In this document: piece by piece, positions 35,851 through 44,918 of the stretch
How positions within the stretch are numbered: the stretch's first letter is position 1
How the letters are laid out: each line of letters begins with the position of its first letter
Source of the DNA: Arthrobacter hankyongi
GTDB taxonomy: Bacteria; Actinomycetota; Actinomycetes; Actinomycetales; Micrococcaceae
Length of the DNA: 64,000 nt
Direction of reading: 5' to 3'
Assembly: GCF_022012395.1 (NCBI RefSeq)
Contig: NZ_JAKLTQ010000002.1
Location: forward strand, 186,001-250,000
Program-made: the position numbers and the translations under genes
Notes under the pieces: model-generated
What the model was told of the DNA's origin: nothing
Databases searched by the model: none
Seen by the model: only the letters and a program-made list of their open reading frames with translations

Positions 35851-36804
35851 CTACGGTTCGGTCTGGCTGAGGACCGCAGGGTCTTTCTTGCCGTACGGCA
35901 TCCGGATGCGCAATGACCGGGGCTGGACCCGCAGCAACAGGTGCGTGCCCTGGCCGAGCGTATCCCCGTCGATTTCGATTTCCTGCGGCAGCAGGGTCTG
36001 GATTTCGGCGGATTCGCACCGGAAATACTCGAGCGAAGGGTCCCTGCCCTTGCCCCGCCGGAGCAGGCCGGCGGCGACGCCGAGCCAGCCCAGTTTGCCG
36101 CGGGGCGCCACGGTCATGATGTCCAGCAGGCCGTCGTCCAGGCGTGCGCCGGGGAAGATTTCCAGCCCGCCCATGATCTTCCCGCAGTTTCCGCCCATCA
36201 CGCTGCGCACCCGGCGGTAGAACGGCTTCTTGCCGTCGATGCGGAGCTTGGTCCGCGCCGGCTTTCCGGGCAGGTTGCGGATCCCGGCGTCCACATAGGC
36301 CAGCCAGCCGACCTTGTCCTTGAGATCGTCCCGGGTGTCGCCCATGATCGCGGCGTCGAAGCCGAGGCCGGCCATCACCAGGAACACATGGGAATCCTGG
36401 GCATGGTCGACATGGATATGCACGACGTCGATGCGGCGTTCGGTGCCGTTGAGGGCGTCCAGGACGGCCGCCTGCGGATCGTTGATGTCGATGTCCAGAT
36501 TGCGGGCCAGCAGGTTCCCGGTGCCCAGCGGCAACAGGCCCAGCGGGGTGTCTGTCCCGGCCAGGACCTCCGAGACGCAGCGCACCGTGCCGTCCCCGCC
36601 GGCGGCGATCACCAGGTCCACCCCGGCCTCGAGCGCCTCCCGGGTCATGCCCTGGCCCGGATCCTCCACCTTGGTTTCCAGCCAGAGTGGCTCGTCCCAA
36701 CCCTCATCGAGACACACCTTGGTGACCAGCGAGCGTAAATCGACTTCAGTCCGTTTGATCGGATTGACGACGACGGCGGCACGGTTGCGGTGGGGATCGG
36801 CCAT
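35851..36804 (-). CDS. Diacylglycerol/sphingosine-type lipid kinase
   Basis: 317 residues. The catalytic nucleotide motif is AAGGDGTVR near residue 70, followed by LGLLPLGTGNLLARNL, as in bacterial DgkB/YegS-type kinases. The C-terminal domain has MGGLEIFPGARLDDGLLDIM. It phosphorylates a lipid hydroxyl with ATP, probably diacylglycerol. The ATG at 36804 follows GGAAGGA. It is divergent from the gene at 36922. Confidence 0.9.
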   Translation of the reverse strand: MADPHRNRAAVVVNPIKRTEVDLRSLVTKVCLDEGWDEPLWLETKVEDPGQGMTREALEAGVDLVIAAGGDGTVRCVSEVLAGTDTPLGLLPLGTGNLLARNLDIDINDPQAAVLDALNGTERRIDVVHIHVDHAQDSHVFLVMAGLGFDAAIMGDTRDDLKDKVGWLAYVDAGIRNLPGKPARTKLRIDGKKPFYRRVRSVMGGNCGKIMGGLEIFPGARLDDGLLDIMTVAPRGKLGWLGVAAGLLRRGKGRDPSLEYFRCESAEIQTLLPQEIEIDGDTLGQGTHLLLRVQPRSLRIRMPYGKKDPAVLSQTEP

Positions 36805-36921
36805 GGCGTCCTTCCTGTTCAGGGGTGTTGCAAGGCTATCGAGCCGGAGAGCGTTTTGGACAGCTCGGCGGGCGGCCGCGCTGCTGTCGATCTCGTGCGG
36901 ACACCGTGAGAAGGTGTCTGC

Positions 36922-38193
36922 ATGGATAACGAATCGACGGAGCTGGGCATCTACGTTGATGGCGACGTCATGATGATTGTCGGGCACGAGGACGACATTG
37001 ACCACCTTATTGCGCAACTTTCGGCTGGTTCAGGCTTGAAAAGCCGGGCCCTGACCAGGGACGCGCTCGCAGCCGTGGCCGGACTGGCCGGAATGGCGCC
37101 GGGGACGCCGGCAGGCGGCCGGTGGGTCAGGCTGACGCCGGACGCTGCCGCCCGATTCGGGGGAGTCGCTGGGACGGATAAGCCGCACCACGGCGTCGTG
37201 GCCGGAATCCTCCGCGGGCCGAAGGGAAGGACCGGGCAGGAGCTGAAGTTCATCATGCCCGGCGGCGGCACGCCCAGCCCGTTGAGGATGTCCAACGCGG
37301 CGGCCATGGCGATGTCCATGGCCATCCAGGTGACCGTCGAGGACCTGGCGAACTACCTCGAAACCATGGACGTCACGCCGGACCAGCTGCTGCAGGACGG
37401 CAGGGCCGAAGCGATGGGGGATGCTTCCGGCACCACGCGGAATCTCTCCGAGGCCTTCGACAGGTACCAGCAGACCGGCCGCGTTTCGCCGGAGAGCTGG
37501 GAGACGGTGCAGCAGTCCCCGGCGCAGCTGGCCTCCCTCGCGGCCCGGAGCCTGGCGCAATTGGACTCGCTGGCGGATAAGGTCTCGCAGGGATCGGTAG
37601 CGGAGAAGGCAAAGGCGGTCCAGCAGGTGGCGGGGGACGAACTGCCCTACTGGCTGTCCATGACCGCGGTCAGCCTCATCGACCAGAAGCGGTTCCACAT
37701 CCTCGAAATCGCGCGCGGGGAGCAGGAACACCCGGAGGACGCCGACGCCCGCCGGGACGCCGTCGCCAGGCACCATCAGGCCATGGGGCAGAGCATCGCC
37801 CGGACCCTGCAACGCCTCACCCGGGCGCTGGAGCAGGCGGGCCGCGTCTCGGACCTGGACCGGGTCTTCCAGCCGATCTCTGCTGCTGATCTGGTGCAGG
37901 CGGTGAACCAGGCGCACGAACAGATTGGCAGATTCGTCAGCATCGCCCAGATCGGTCCGCTCGCCTGGCTGGATGCCTCCCAGAAGGACTGGAGCAAATC
38001 CGTTGCCGACGTTGCGCAGAAGGGCTCGGACGCAGTCGGCGGCGCTGTCAAAGGCCTTTTTGCCGGTGTCCGGGGCGTCGCGGAGCGGGCGATCCTGGAG
38101 CAGGCCAAACGCATCCAGGCCGAACAAGCCGCGCGGAAAGCGCACCGCGAACCCGGGAAGGACGTTGACCTGAGGGGGCCCGACCGCGGCTGA
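36922..38193 (+). CDS. Hypothetical Ala-rich helical protein
   Basis: 423 residues without signal peptide. A hydrophilic N-terminal part (MDNESTELGIYVDGDVMMIV...) is followed by a short apolar stretch near 125-140 (MSNAAAMAMSMAIQVTVEDL) and long amphipathic helices rich in Ala, Gln and Arg (180-310). The tail (GSDAVGGAVKGLFAGVRGVA) has a small glycine-rich hydrophobic patch before a charged helix. AGAAGG stands seven bases before the ATG. The helix-plus-apolar-patch layout recalls membrane-associating or effector-like proteins, but no family was recognised and no function is claimed. Confidence 0.7.
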   Translation: MDNESTELGIYVDGDVMMIVGHEDDIDHLIAQLSAGSGLKSRALTRDALAAVAGLAGMAPGTPAGGRWVRLTPDAAARFGGVAGTDKPHHGVVAGILRGPKGRTGQELKFIMPGGGTPSPLRMSNAAAMAMSMAIQVTVEDLANYLETMDVTPDQLLQDGRAEAMGDASGTTRNLSEAFDRYQQTGRVSPESWETVQQSPAQLASLAARSLAQLDSLADKVSQGSVAEKAKAVQQVAGDELPYWLSMTAVSLIDQKRFHILEIARGEQEHPEDADARRDAVARHHQAMGQSIARTLQRLTRALEQAGRVSDLDRVFQPISAADLVQAVNQAHEQIGRFVSIAQIGPLAWLDASQKDWSKSVADVAQKGSDAVGGAVKGLFAGVRGVAERAILEQAKRIQAEQAARKAHREPGKDVDLRGPDRG

Positions 38194-38216
38194 CCTGGGC
38201 GCCGCCGAGCCGGCGG

Positions 38217-38697
38217 ATGAGCAGAGGCATCATGAGGCACATCGCAAGTACCGTTGCAGGACGCGGACTCCAGCAGATGTTCCGGGCGGTCAAGGCCGTC
38301 CGCCCCGTGCGTCTGATACATCCGGGGGGAGTACGCCTGGCCGGGGTGCTCGAACGGCGGCCCACGCGGGCACCGGACAGCGGCATCTCCTGGCTCGGCA
38401 TTCCGGGTCTCCACCGGCACCGGCTACTTTGACGTCCTGCTCGCCTCGGCACCGGACGATTTCCGCCGGGCCTTGGCAGGACGGACCTGGGCCGTGGCAC
38501 TGTACTACGGCGCTCTCTGGGGAAATGGCGGCGGTTCGGCACGCTGTCCTTGAACCTGGACCATTTGCGGCCGGACACGGATACTAGGTTCGATCCGGTG
38601 CTGCATCCTGCTGCCCGGGGCACGGACCTGCGAATGGACCCGCCGGCTGCGCGAACCGGCCTACGCGGAGGCACGGCGGCCCCGGCGCCGGGGCTAG
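38217..38697 (+). pseudogene. Broken phosphodiesterase-like/hypothetical actinobacterial protein
   Basis: Fragments of a protein widespread in Arthrobacter relatives can be read in at least three frames: FRAVKAVRPVRLIHPGGVRL to about 38400, GYFDVLLASAPDDFRRALAG near 38450, LNLDHLRPDTDTRFDPVLHP near 38570 and RRLREPAYAEARRPRR near 38670. The order is right but frames change and parts of the middle are missing. The family identity is remembered by pattern, not verified. Confidence 0.6.
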
Positions 38698-38728
38698 GGC
38701 AGGCCGTAATGCGGCTTCGTCGCAATTA

Positions 38729-38756
38729 TTGCCTGACCGATCGGTCGGTGTAGTGT
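38729..38756 (+). promoter_or_regulatory. Promoter of the amino-acid permease with operator in the spacer
   Basis: TTGCCT (38729-38734) and TAGTGT (38751-38756) are 16 bp apart. The spacer holds the perfect palindrome GACCGATCGGTC (38735-38746), a form common for TetR-type operators, so repression by blocking RNA polymerase is likely. No TetR gene lies nearby. Confidence 0.6.
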
Positions 38757-38836
38757 ATTCGACCGTTCATTGGGGCGCGCTTCACGGCCATCCCACCGTG
38801 GCGTTTCCTACCTCTACCAATACTGGAGAACTGCAC

Positions 38837-40279
38837 ATGCGCTCTGTCGCGCCCGGCGACACGGTGCAGGGCGGACAACCCGCCCTGTCCAAGTCGCTTA
38901 AACCCCGCCATCTGTCCATGATCGCCATTGCCGGCGTCATCGGGGCCGGTCTGTTCGTCGGCTCCGGCGCCGCCATCCAGCAGGCCGGCCCCGGTATCCT
39001 CGTCGCCTACGCGGCGGCGGGCCTGGTGGTCATCCTGGTGATGCGGATGCTCGGCGAAATGGCTGCCGCGCACCCGGAAACCGGTTCCTTCTCCACCTAT
39101 GCTGACAAGGCGCTGGGCCGCTGGGCCGGATTCAGCATCGGCTGGCTCTACGCCTGGTTCTGGATCATCGTGCTCGGTATCGAGGCCACCGCCGGTGCCG
39201 CCATCATCCACCGCTGGGTTCCCGGCGTCGACCAGTGGATCTGGGCGCTGGTCCTGATGGTCCTGCTGACGCTGACCAAAGTGGTGTCGGTGAAGTCCTA
39301 CGGCGAATTCGAGTTCTGGTTCGCTTCGGTCAAGGTGGCCGCCATCGTCGGCTTCCTGCTGTTCGGCATTGCCGCCATTCTCGGCCTGGTTCCTGGCGTT
39401 GACGCCCCGGGCCTGAGCAACCTGACCGGCCAGGGCGGATTCTTCCCCAACGGTGGTGCCGCTGTCCTGGCCGGCATCCTTGTGGTGGTCTTTGCCTTCT
39501 TCGGTGCCGAAATCGCCACCATCGCCGCCGGTGAGTCCGCCGATCCGGTGAACGCGGTCAAGAAGGCCGTGCGCTCCACCGTGTGGCGCATCCTGGTCTT
39601 CTACATCGGTTCCATCGCCATCGTGGTGACGCTGCTGCCCTGGAACAGCACCTCGGTGGCCAAGAGCCCGTACGTGGCCGTCATGGAGCTCTATGGCATC
39701 CCGGGTGCCGGCGTCATCATGGACGTGATCGTGCTGACCTCGGTGCTCTCCTGCCTGAACTCTGGCCTCTACACCGCCAGCCGCATGCTCTTCTCGCTGT
39801 CCACCCGCGGCGACGCCCCGCGGGCCTGGACCCGCATCTCGAAGCGCGGCGTGCCGGTGTCGGCGGTGCTGGCTTCGACCGTCGTCGGGTTCATCACCGT
39901 GGGCCTGAACTACATTGCGCCGGACACGGTCTTCCTGTTCCTGGTCAACACCTCCGGTGCCATTGCGCTGTTCGTCTGGCTCGTCATCGCGGCCTCGCAG
40001 CTGATCTTGCGCCGGCGCATGGGAGCGGAGGCGAAGAACCTCACCTTGAAGATGTGGTTCTTCCCGTACCTGACCTGGCTGTCCATTGCCAGCATCGTGG
40101 CCCTGGTGGTCGGCATGGTGGTCCTGCCGGAGACCCGTGAGTCGCTGCTGCTTTCGGTGCTGCTGGCCGCCGTCGTTGTCGCCATCGGCGTGTGGCGGTA
40201 CCGCGGCCGGCGGCAGGCCGCAGCCGAAGCGCAGCCGGCAGGCGGGGAGGAACTGTCTGTCGGCGCTGGCCGCCAGTAA
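38837..40279 (+). CDS. Amino-acid permease, GABA/APC type
   Basis: 480 residues, 12 predicted spans of the APC superfamily. The consensus first span region is present (LKPRHLSMIAIAGVIGAGLF, then FVGSGAAIQQAGPG), as are GEMAAAHPETGSFSTYADKA and FFGAEIATIAAGESADP, all typical of the GabP/AnsP/ProY group. The ATG at 38837 is used with GGAG upstream. It imports GABA, proline, asparagine or a related amino acid with protons. The substrate is not resolved by sequence. A hairpin follows. Confidence 0.93.
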   Translation: MRSVAPGDTVQGGQPALSKSLKPRHLSMIAIAGVIGAGLFVGSGAAIQQAGPGILVAYAAAGLVVILVMRMLGEMAAAHPETGSFSTYADKALGRWAGFSIGWLYAWFWIIVLGIEATAGAAIIHRWVPGVDQWIWALVLMVLLTLTKVVSVKSYGEFEFWFASVKVAAIVGFLLFGIAAILGLVPGVDAPGLSNLTGQGGFFPNGGAAVLAGILVVVFAFFGAEIATIAAGESADPVNAVKKAVRSTVWRILVFYIGSIAIVVTLLPWNSTSVAKSPYVAVMELYGIPGAGVIMDVIVLTSVLSCLNSGLYTASRMLFSLSTRGDAPRAWTRISKRGVPVSAVLASTVVGFITVGLNYIAPDTVFLFLVNTSGAIALFVWLVIAASQLILRRRMGAEAKNLTLKMWFFPYLTWLSIASIVALVVGMVVLPETRESLLLSVLLAAVVVAIGVWRYRGRRQAAAEAQPAGGEELSVGAGRQ

Positions 40280-40298
40280 CAATGCCGCGCAGTGTCAG

Positions 40299-40326
40299 CC
40301 GGGTAGTCCGGAGGCGGACTGCCCGG
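40299..40326 (+). terminator. Hairpin after the permease gene
   Basis: CCGGG-TA-GTCCG (40299-40310) pairs with CGGAC-TG-CCCGG (40315-40326) around a four-base loop, with a small internal mismatch, followed by TTTGG. Confidence 0.55.
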
Positions 40327-40399
40327 TTTGGCGGAATATTTGCGAAAGTGGTCATTTCTGCCACTGTTGGCCGTGCCGGTATCGGCCGATGATCGACGT

Positions 40400-40561
40400 A
40401 TGGAATTCATCGGACTCTTGACCTTCCTGGTCCTGATCGCCCTGACCGCCTATACCGTCCACATCGCCCGTGCCGGGGACGGGGAGCCTTTCATCGGGCC
40501 CCGGCCGCCCCGGCACCGGGGTGACAGCCGCTTCCTGCGCACGCCCTTGCACCACCGCTGA
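40400..40561 (+). CDS. Small single-span membrane protein
   Basis: 53 residues: MEFIGLLTFLVLIALTAYTV is one membrane segment, followed by a polar, Arg- and Pro-rich tail (RPPRHRGDSRFL). No strong ribosome site is seen. The regular membrane segment and end just before a convergent gene support it, but it could be a chance frame. Confidence 0.45.
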   Translation: MEFIGLLTFLVLIALTAYTVHIARAGDGEPFIGPRPPRHRGDSRFLRTPLHHR

Positions 40562-40577
40562 CCGAGAGCCTCCTGCC

Positions 40578-41117
40578 CTAGCCGCGAGCCGGGTCTGGAT
40601 AGCGGATGAAGAGCGGATCCATCGGCTGGCCGGCAGGGTACTGATCGTCGAAGATACTGGTGCCTTCGGGTGCCAGTGCGATGGGGAGCCCGTCCCAGAC
40701 ATAGGATCCTCCGGCCGGCGTCGGAGCGGCAACATCAAGCATCGCCAGCGGCAGGCGAGGGTTTTCCGACCCGAGACCCTGGGTTTTCGCTATCGAGAAG
40801 GTGGCGTGGTCTGCGGCAAACTCGATCCACGGGTCCGCAATGTGGACGAACATCATGCCGTAGTGGCCGCTGAGGCGCACATCTCCGCGGAACCGCATAG
40901 TACCCAGACCCGTTTGTGGATCGAAGGTGCCGCCGTCAGGACTGAAATTGAATAAGCTCGACTCGATGACGGAGGCGCCCCGGGTTGCCGATACAGCGCG
41001 GTCGGGCAGCCGGGACAGATAGCTGATAAAGCTGCGCTTGAGCCCCCAAGTCAGCCCGAGTGGAGGCAGGGCGGCCGGTCCTGCGGTCGATGCGAAGTCC
41101 TCAAGATAGTCAGTCAC
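40578..41117 (-). CDS. HtaA-domain protein without signal peptide
   Basis: 179 residues from a GTG at 41117 that overlaps the stop of the phosphatase gene by four bases (GTGA). It shows the HtaA haem-binding domain layout: LTWGLKRSFISYL at the start, FNFSPDGGTFDPQTGLGTMR, then FRGDVRLSGHYGMMFVHIAD and a C-terminal DGLPIALAPEGTS. HtaA domains normally sit in secreted or membrane haem-uptake proteins. Here no signal peptide or membrane span is present, so it would act in the cytoplasm. It is the last gene of the second etfBA-cytochrome operon; a haem-handling role for the b-cytochrome is an inference. Confidence 0.78.
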   Translation of the reverse strand: MTDYLEDFASTAGPAALPPLGLTWGLKRSFISYLSRLPDRAVSATRGASVIESSLFNFSPDGGTFDPQTGLGTMRFRGDVRLSGHYGMMFVHIADPWIEFAADHATFSIAKTQGLGSENPRLPLAMLDVAAPTPAGGSYVWDGLPIALAPEGTSIFDDQYPAGQPMDPLFIRYPDPARG

Positions 41118-41911
41118 TGGATTGTTCCCATCGTGTCGTGGCGGACGGTAGCGGCCGGTTCCAGCAGGCGCTCCTGCAGCCGGTTCACTGTGTCGTCGCC
41201 GAGCCCGGCGGCGTACAGGATCCCTAGAATGGTGCTGCCGTGGCTGTCGTTGAGCACCCTGAACATGGATTCCAAGTTTTCCGGCACGGCCGTCAACAGG
41301 GCGTTCATTGGACGGGCGGGATCCTTCAGGCTTACCTGCCGGCCCAGTCGCTGAAGAATGGACGGCATGGCAGGATCGGTCAGAGCATACTCGGCGACGA
41401 TCTGTGCCTGGTCGGCGCCCAATGCGCTCAGCAAGCATGCCGTGAACACGCCGGTGCGGTCCTTCCCCGCTGCGCAATGGACCAGCACCGCCCCCTTGGC
41501 AGCAGCGATGGTTGCCAGCCCATATGCTATCTGCGCACTGCGGTCCAGGAGCATCTCGGCGTACCAGTGTCCGACCTCATCGGGCGTCAGGGACTCACGT
41601 GCCGCCATGTCCGCGGGATTGGCAGAAGTGGCGCTCAGGGGTAGCAGATGGTAGGCAATGTCGAAGTCGCCGGCGGGTCCGCGTCCGGTGCGCTGGGCTT
41701 CCTCGGCGGAGCGCAGATCAATTATCGTTCCTAGTCCCTGGCTCACCATCTGGGACACCTGGGTCCGGGTCGTGCGGGCAAAGTCGTCGCTGCGCTGCAG
41801 CAGCCCTGCCCGGATCCGGCGGCCGGCCGCGGGAATTCCGCCCAGGTCCCGCAAATTGACCAGCGTGCTGAGGGACATGTCTGTGCTGGCCGTGTTGGAG
41901 TGGGCGCTCAT
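41114..41911 (-). CDS. Tyrosine-specific protein/lipid phosphatase (PtpB-like)
   Basis: 265 residues. The phosphatase loop HCAAGKDRTG contains the nucleophile Cys146 and Arg152. NLRDLGGIPAAGRRIRAGLL and GTIIDLRSAEE are the other conserved blocks of the Y_phosphatase3 family (M. tuberculosis PtpB, LipA). Members hydrolyse phosphotyrosine or phosphoinositides. It starts one base into the stop of the cytochrome gene (TAATG) and overlaps the HtaA gene, so it belongs to that operon. Its target there is unknown; two kinases of another type are found in the same regulon. Confidence 0.88.
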   Translation of the reverse strand: MSAHSNTASTDMSLSTLVNLRDLGGIPAAGRRIRAGLLQRSDDFARTTRTQVSQMVSQGLGTIIDLRSAEEAQRTGRGPAGDFDIAYHLLPLSATSANPADMAARESLTPDEVGHWYAEMLLDRSAQIAYGLATIAAAKGAVLVHCAAGKDRTGVFTACLLSALGADQAQIVAEYALTDPAMPSILQRLGRQVSLKDPARPMNALLTAVPENLESMFRVLNDSHGSTILGILYAAGLGDDTVNRLQERLLEPAATVRHDTMGTIQ

Positions 41912-42846
41912 TAGCGGGTGACCTTTCCCGTGAGGGAGGCGATGGGGCGCAGGAAGATCGGTTTGGCGAGGATCCAGGCGGCGGTCATGACGGCCAGGGA
42001 GGCGGCGAAGATGGCGAAGCCGGCCCAGCCGGTGTCGTCGCGTGCGGCATACATGTGGTTGAGGTTGCGCAGGGCGCCGGTGGCCAGGACCAGGGTGATG
42101 TGCACGATGATGAAGGCGGTGAAGTAGAACATGACGGGCAGGTGTATGGCCCGGGCCAGTTCGATCGGGTAGGCCCGGTTGAGTCTTCCGGCGTCCTTGG
42201 GCCAGGCCCCGGACATGCGCAGTCCGGTAATGATGGCCAGCGGGGCGGCGATGAACACGGTGGTGAAGTAGGCCAGCACCTGCAGGCTGTTGTAGTTGGC
42301 CCAGCCGTTCTCGACCGGCCAGTTGAGCGAGGCGTACTGCAGGGCGGCCGAGGCGGCGTGGGGGAAGACGTCCCAGTTGGTGGGCACGATGCGCATCCAC
42401 TGGCCGGTGGCGAAGAGCAGGACGTAGAACACCGCCCCGTTCAGGACCCAGAGGGCATCCAGGCTGAGGTGGAACCACAGATGCAGGCTGATCTTGGCCG
42501 GCTTGCCGCGGGTTTTGATCGGACCGGTGTTGTTACGGGTGAAGTACGCGGGCGGGCGTGTGGTGGTGCGCACCTGCCAGCCGGAGCGGATGATCAGCAG
42601 GATCAGCAGCGAGTTCAGGAAGTGCTGCCAGCCCAGCCAGGCGGGGAAGCCCACGGGGGCGCCGTGCGGTAGCTCCGACTCGCCGGGGTAGGCGGTCAGG
42701 AAGGACTGCACGGCGGGCAGTTCGCGCAGGCCCTTGGCGGCGAGGACGACGGCGGCCAGCACCAGGATGGCGGCGGGCACGAGCCAGACGAGCCTAGACC
42801 ACCTGTTTCTGGCGGGCGCGGGTTTTGTCGATGTCGGTGCGGTCAT
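41911..42846 (-). CDS. Cytochrome b561/b6-like membrane protein next to etfA (copy 2)
   Basis: 311 residues, colinear with the 21339-22292 product over the whole length. Shared blocks include PAWLGWQHFLN, LDALWVLNG, FATGQWMRIVPT, NYNSLQVLAYF, GLRMSGAWP, HLPVM and ATGALRNLNHMYA. The same five His residues are kept, as expected for haem ligands. It lies 132 bases downstream of etfA copy 2 on the same strand. The stretch between the two genes has no other gene. Role as an ETF-dependent quinone reductase component is inferred from the repeated gene pairing. Confidence 0.8.
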   Translation of the reverse strand: MTAPTSTKPAPARNRWSRLVWLVPAAILVLAAVVLAAKGLRELPAVQSFLTAYPGESELPHGAPVGFPAWLGWQHFLNSLLILLIIRSGWQVRTTTRPPAYFTRNNTGPIKTRGKPAKISLHLWFHLSLDALWVLNGAVFYVLLFATGQWMRIVPTNWDVFPHAASAALQYASLNWPVENGWANYNSLQVLAYFTTVFIAAPLAIITGLRMSGAWPKDAGRLNRAYPIELARAIHLPVMFYFTAFIIVHITLVLATGALRNLNHMYAARDDTGWAGFAIFAASLAVMTAAWILAKPIFLRPIASLTGKVTR

Positions 42847-42978
42847 GGGCGCTATGTCTCTCTGGAGCGGACGGGCGGAGCCGGTGGCGTGGCCGAACTG
42901 GAAAGGTTTTGCCCCGGACCGGCCGCGGGGTTTCTGCCTGCGGCCGGCCCGGGTGGTCCGGGGTGCTGGTGCGAGGCC

Positions 42979-43950
42979 TTAGCCGGCGCGGGCCTCGAGG
43001 GCCTTGATCAGCTGGGGGACGACGGCGAACACGTCGCCGACGACGCCGAAGTCCGCCACGTCGAAGATCGGGGCGTCGGTGTCCTTGTTGATCGCCACGA
43101 TCGTTTTGGCGGTCTGCATGCCGGCGCGGTGCTGGATGGCTCCGGAGATGCCCAGTGCGATGTAGAGGTCCGGTGAGACCGTGGTGCCGGTCTGGCCGAC
43201 CTGGTGGCTCTGGGGCACGTAGCCGGAGTCGACGGCGGCGCGGGAGGCGCCCACGGCGGCGCCGAGGGCGTCGGCGAGCTGTTCGACCAGCACGAAGTTT
43301 TCCTGCGAGCCCAGGCCGCGGCCGCCGGAGACGACCTTGGCCGCGGTGCGCAGTTCGGGGCGGCTGGAGGCTGCCGGTGCGTCATCGATCCGGTTGATGG
43401 CGGCCGAGGCGGCGGCCGCCGAGACGGCCGAGAGTATGGTCACGGCGGCATCGGTCGGTGTGGCCTGGCCCTCGACGGCTCCCTGGCGTACGGTGATTAC
43501 CGCCGGGCTGCCCTCGACGGCGGATTCGACGGTGTAGGCGCCGCCGAAGACCGAATGCGTGGCCACAATCTTTCCGCCGTCGCTGCGCACGCTCACCGCG
43601 TCGGTCAGCAAGCCGGCGCGCAGCCGGACGGCCGACCGGGCGGCGGCCTCGCGGGACTCGACTGAGTTGACGGCCAGAATGGCGGAGGGCACGAACCGTT
43701 CGGCGGCGGCGGCCAGGGCGTCCACCTGCGGGGTGGCGAGCAGGCTGCCGGCCTGCCCGTTCTCCACAATGCAGACCTGCCTGGCGCCCAGGGATCCCAG
43801 TTCGGCGGCCAGCCCGGCACCGGCGCCGGGGGCAGTGGCCACGACGGCGATCGGGGTGCCCAGTTTCGCCGCAGCGGCCAGTACGGAAGCGGCCGTGTTT
43901 CTGATGCGCCCGTCGGCGGTGGTTTCGATGAGTGCAAGGACGTTCGACAT
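42979..43950 (-). CDS. etfA: Electron transfer flavoprotein alpha subunit (copy 2)
   Basis: 323 residues. FAD-domain motifs [34 protein letters not shown] and [20 protein letters not shown] are complete. GGAGGAAACCTGTC precedes the ATG. It follows etfB copy 2 after 30 bases and differs from copy 1 mostly in the N-terminal domain. Being in the oxygenase regulon, it probably serves a dehydrogenase of that pathway encoded beyond the window (inference). Confidence 0.95.
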   Translation of the reverse strand: MSNVLALIETTADGRIRNTAASVLAAAAKLGTPIAVVATAPGAGAGLAAELGSLGARQVCIVENGQAGSLLATPQVDALAAAAERFVPSAILAVNSVESREAAARSAVRLRAGLLTDAVSVRSDGGKIVATHSVFGGAYTVESAVEGSPAVITVRQGAVEGQATPTDAAVTILSAVSAAAASAAINRIDDAPAASSRPELRTAAKVVSGGRGLGSQENFVLVEQLADALGAAVGASRAAVDSGYVPQSHQVGQTGTTVSPDLYIALGISGAIQHRAGMQTAKTIVAINKDTDAPIFDVADFGVVGDVFAVVPQLIKALEARAG

Positions 43951-43980
43951 GACAGGTTTCCTCCGTGGGACGGGGCGGGG

Positions 43981-44757
43981 TCAGATCAGGCGGGCGGATG
44001 CGAGGAAGTCCGCGAGCTGCTCGCCCGCGGTACCCTCGTCGGTGATCCTGGTGCCGCCGGTGCGCGCGGGACGCTCGGCGGCGGTGACCACGGCCGACCG
44101 GCCGGCGCCGGCAAAGGCCGGATCCAGGCCGATCTCGGCCAGGGACAGGACCTGAAGCGGCTTCTTCTTGGCCTTCAGGATGCCCTTGAAGTTCGGGAAG
44201 CGGGCCTCGGCCGAGCGCTCGGTGACCGAGATGACGGCCGGCAGCAGGGCATGCACGCCGAGGCTGCCGTGTTCGGTGGCCCGCACCCCGGCCACCGTGC
44301 CGGCCGAGATTTCCACCGCATCCAGGAAGGTCAGGTGCGGCAGGCCCAGGTGCTCGGCCACCATCGCCGGCACCACGCCGCCGCCTCCGTCCGTGGAGGC
44401 GTTGCCGGCAATGACCAGATCGAACCCGGTGGCGCGCAGGGCCGCTGCCAGCACCGCCGCGGTCCGGCCCAGATCGGCCCCGGACAGGGCGGAGTCCAGC
44501 ACATGCACGGCCACGTCCGCACCCATGGACAGCCCCTTGCGCAGCGCGGACGCGGTTCCCTCCGGGCCCATGGACAGTAGCACCACCTCGGTGCCCTTGT
44601 TCCCGTCCCGGTACCGCAGGGCCACCTCGAGGGCGCGCTCGTTGATTTCATCCAGGACCGGCTCGCAGGCCCCCCGGTCCACCAGGCCGGCGGCCGTGTC
44701 CAGCTTCCGGTCCTCATACGTATCCGGTACCTGCTTGACGAGGACTACGATCTTCAT
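43981..44757 (-). CDS. etfB: Electron transfer flavoprotein beta subunit (copy 2)
   Basis: 258 residues from the ATG at 44757 (AAGGAG seven bases upstream); an in-frame upstream extension is rejected because it runs into the promoter. [60 protein letters not shown] and [20 protein letters not shown] are standard EtfB motifs. It heads the leftward operon etfB-etfA-cytochrome-phosphatase-HtaA protein. Confidence 0.95.
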   Translation of the reverse strand: MKIVVLVKQVPDTYEDRKLDTAAGLVDRGACEPVLDEINERALEVALRYRDGNKGTEVVLLSMGPEGTASALRKGLSMGADVAVHVLDSALSGADLGRTAAVLAAALRATGFDLVIAGNASTDGGGGVVPAMVAEHLGLPHLTFLDAVEISAGTVAGVRATEHGSLGVHALLPAVISVTERSAEARFPNFKGILKAKKKPLQVLSLAEIGLDPAFAGAGRSAVVTAAERPARTGGTRITDEGTAGEQLADFLASARLI

Positions 44758-44851
44758 TAATTCACTCCTTCTGCTGCGTCTGTGCCGACTGTCGGGCCGA
44801 AGGTTGTCCAGCCGGGACGCCCAGCCTTCATCATCGCTGGTATTTCGTGTA

Positions 44852-44880
44852 ATCCTACGAGATGTCGTAATCGCCTGCAA
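44852..44880 (-). promoter_or_regulatory. Promoter and palindromic operator of the second etf operon
   Basis: Leftward TTGCAG (44875-44880) and TAGGAT (44852-44857) are 17 bp apart. The perfect palindrome TACGA-GATG-TCGTA (44856-44869) occupies the downstream half of the spacer and its end is the first TA of the -10 box. Four other promoters to the right have the same layout. Confidence 0.7.
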
Positions 44881-44918
44881 TAGGTTTACGCACTTGCCTG
44901 GTGGACTGGGGCCGTCGC

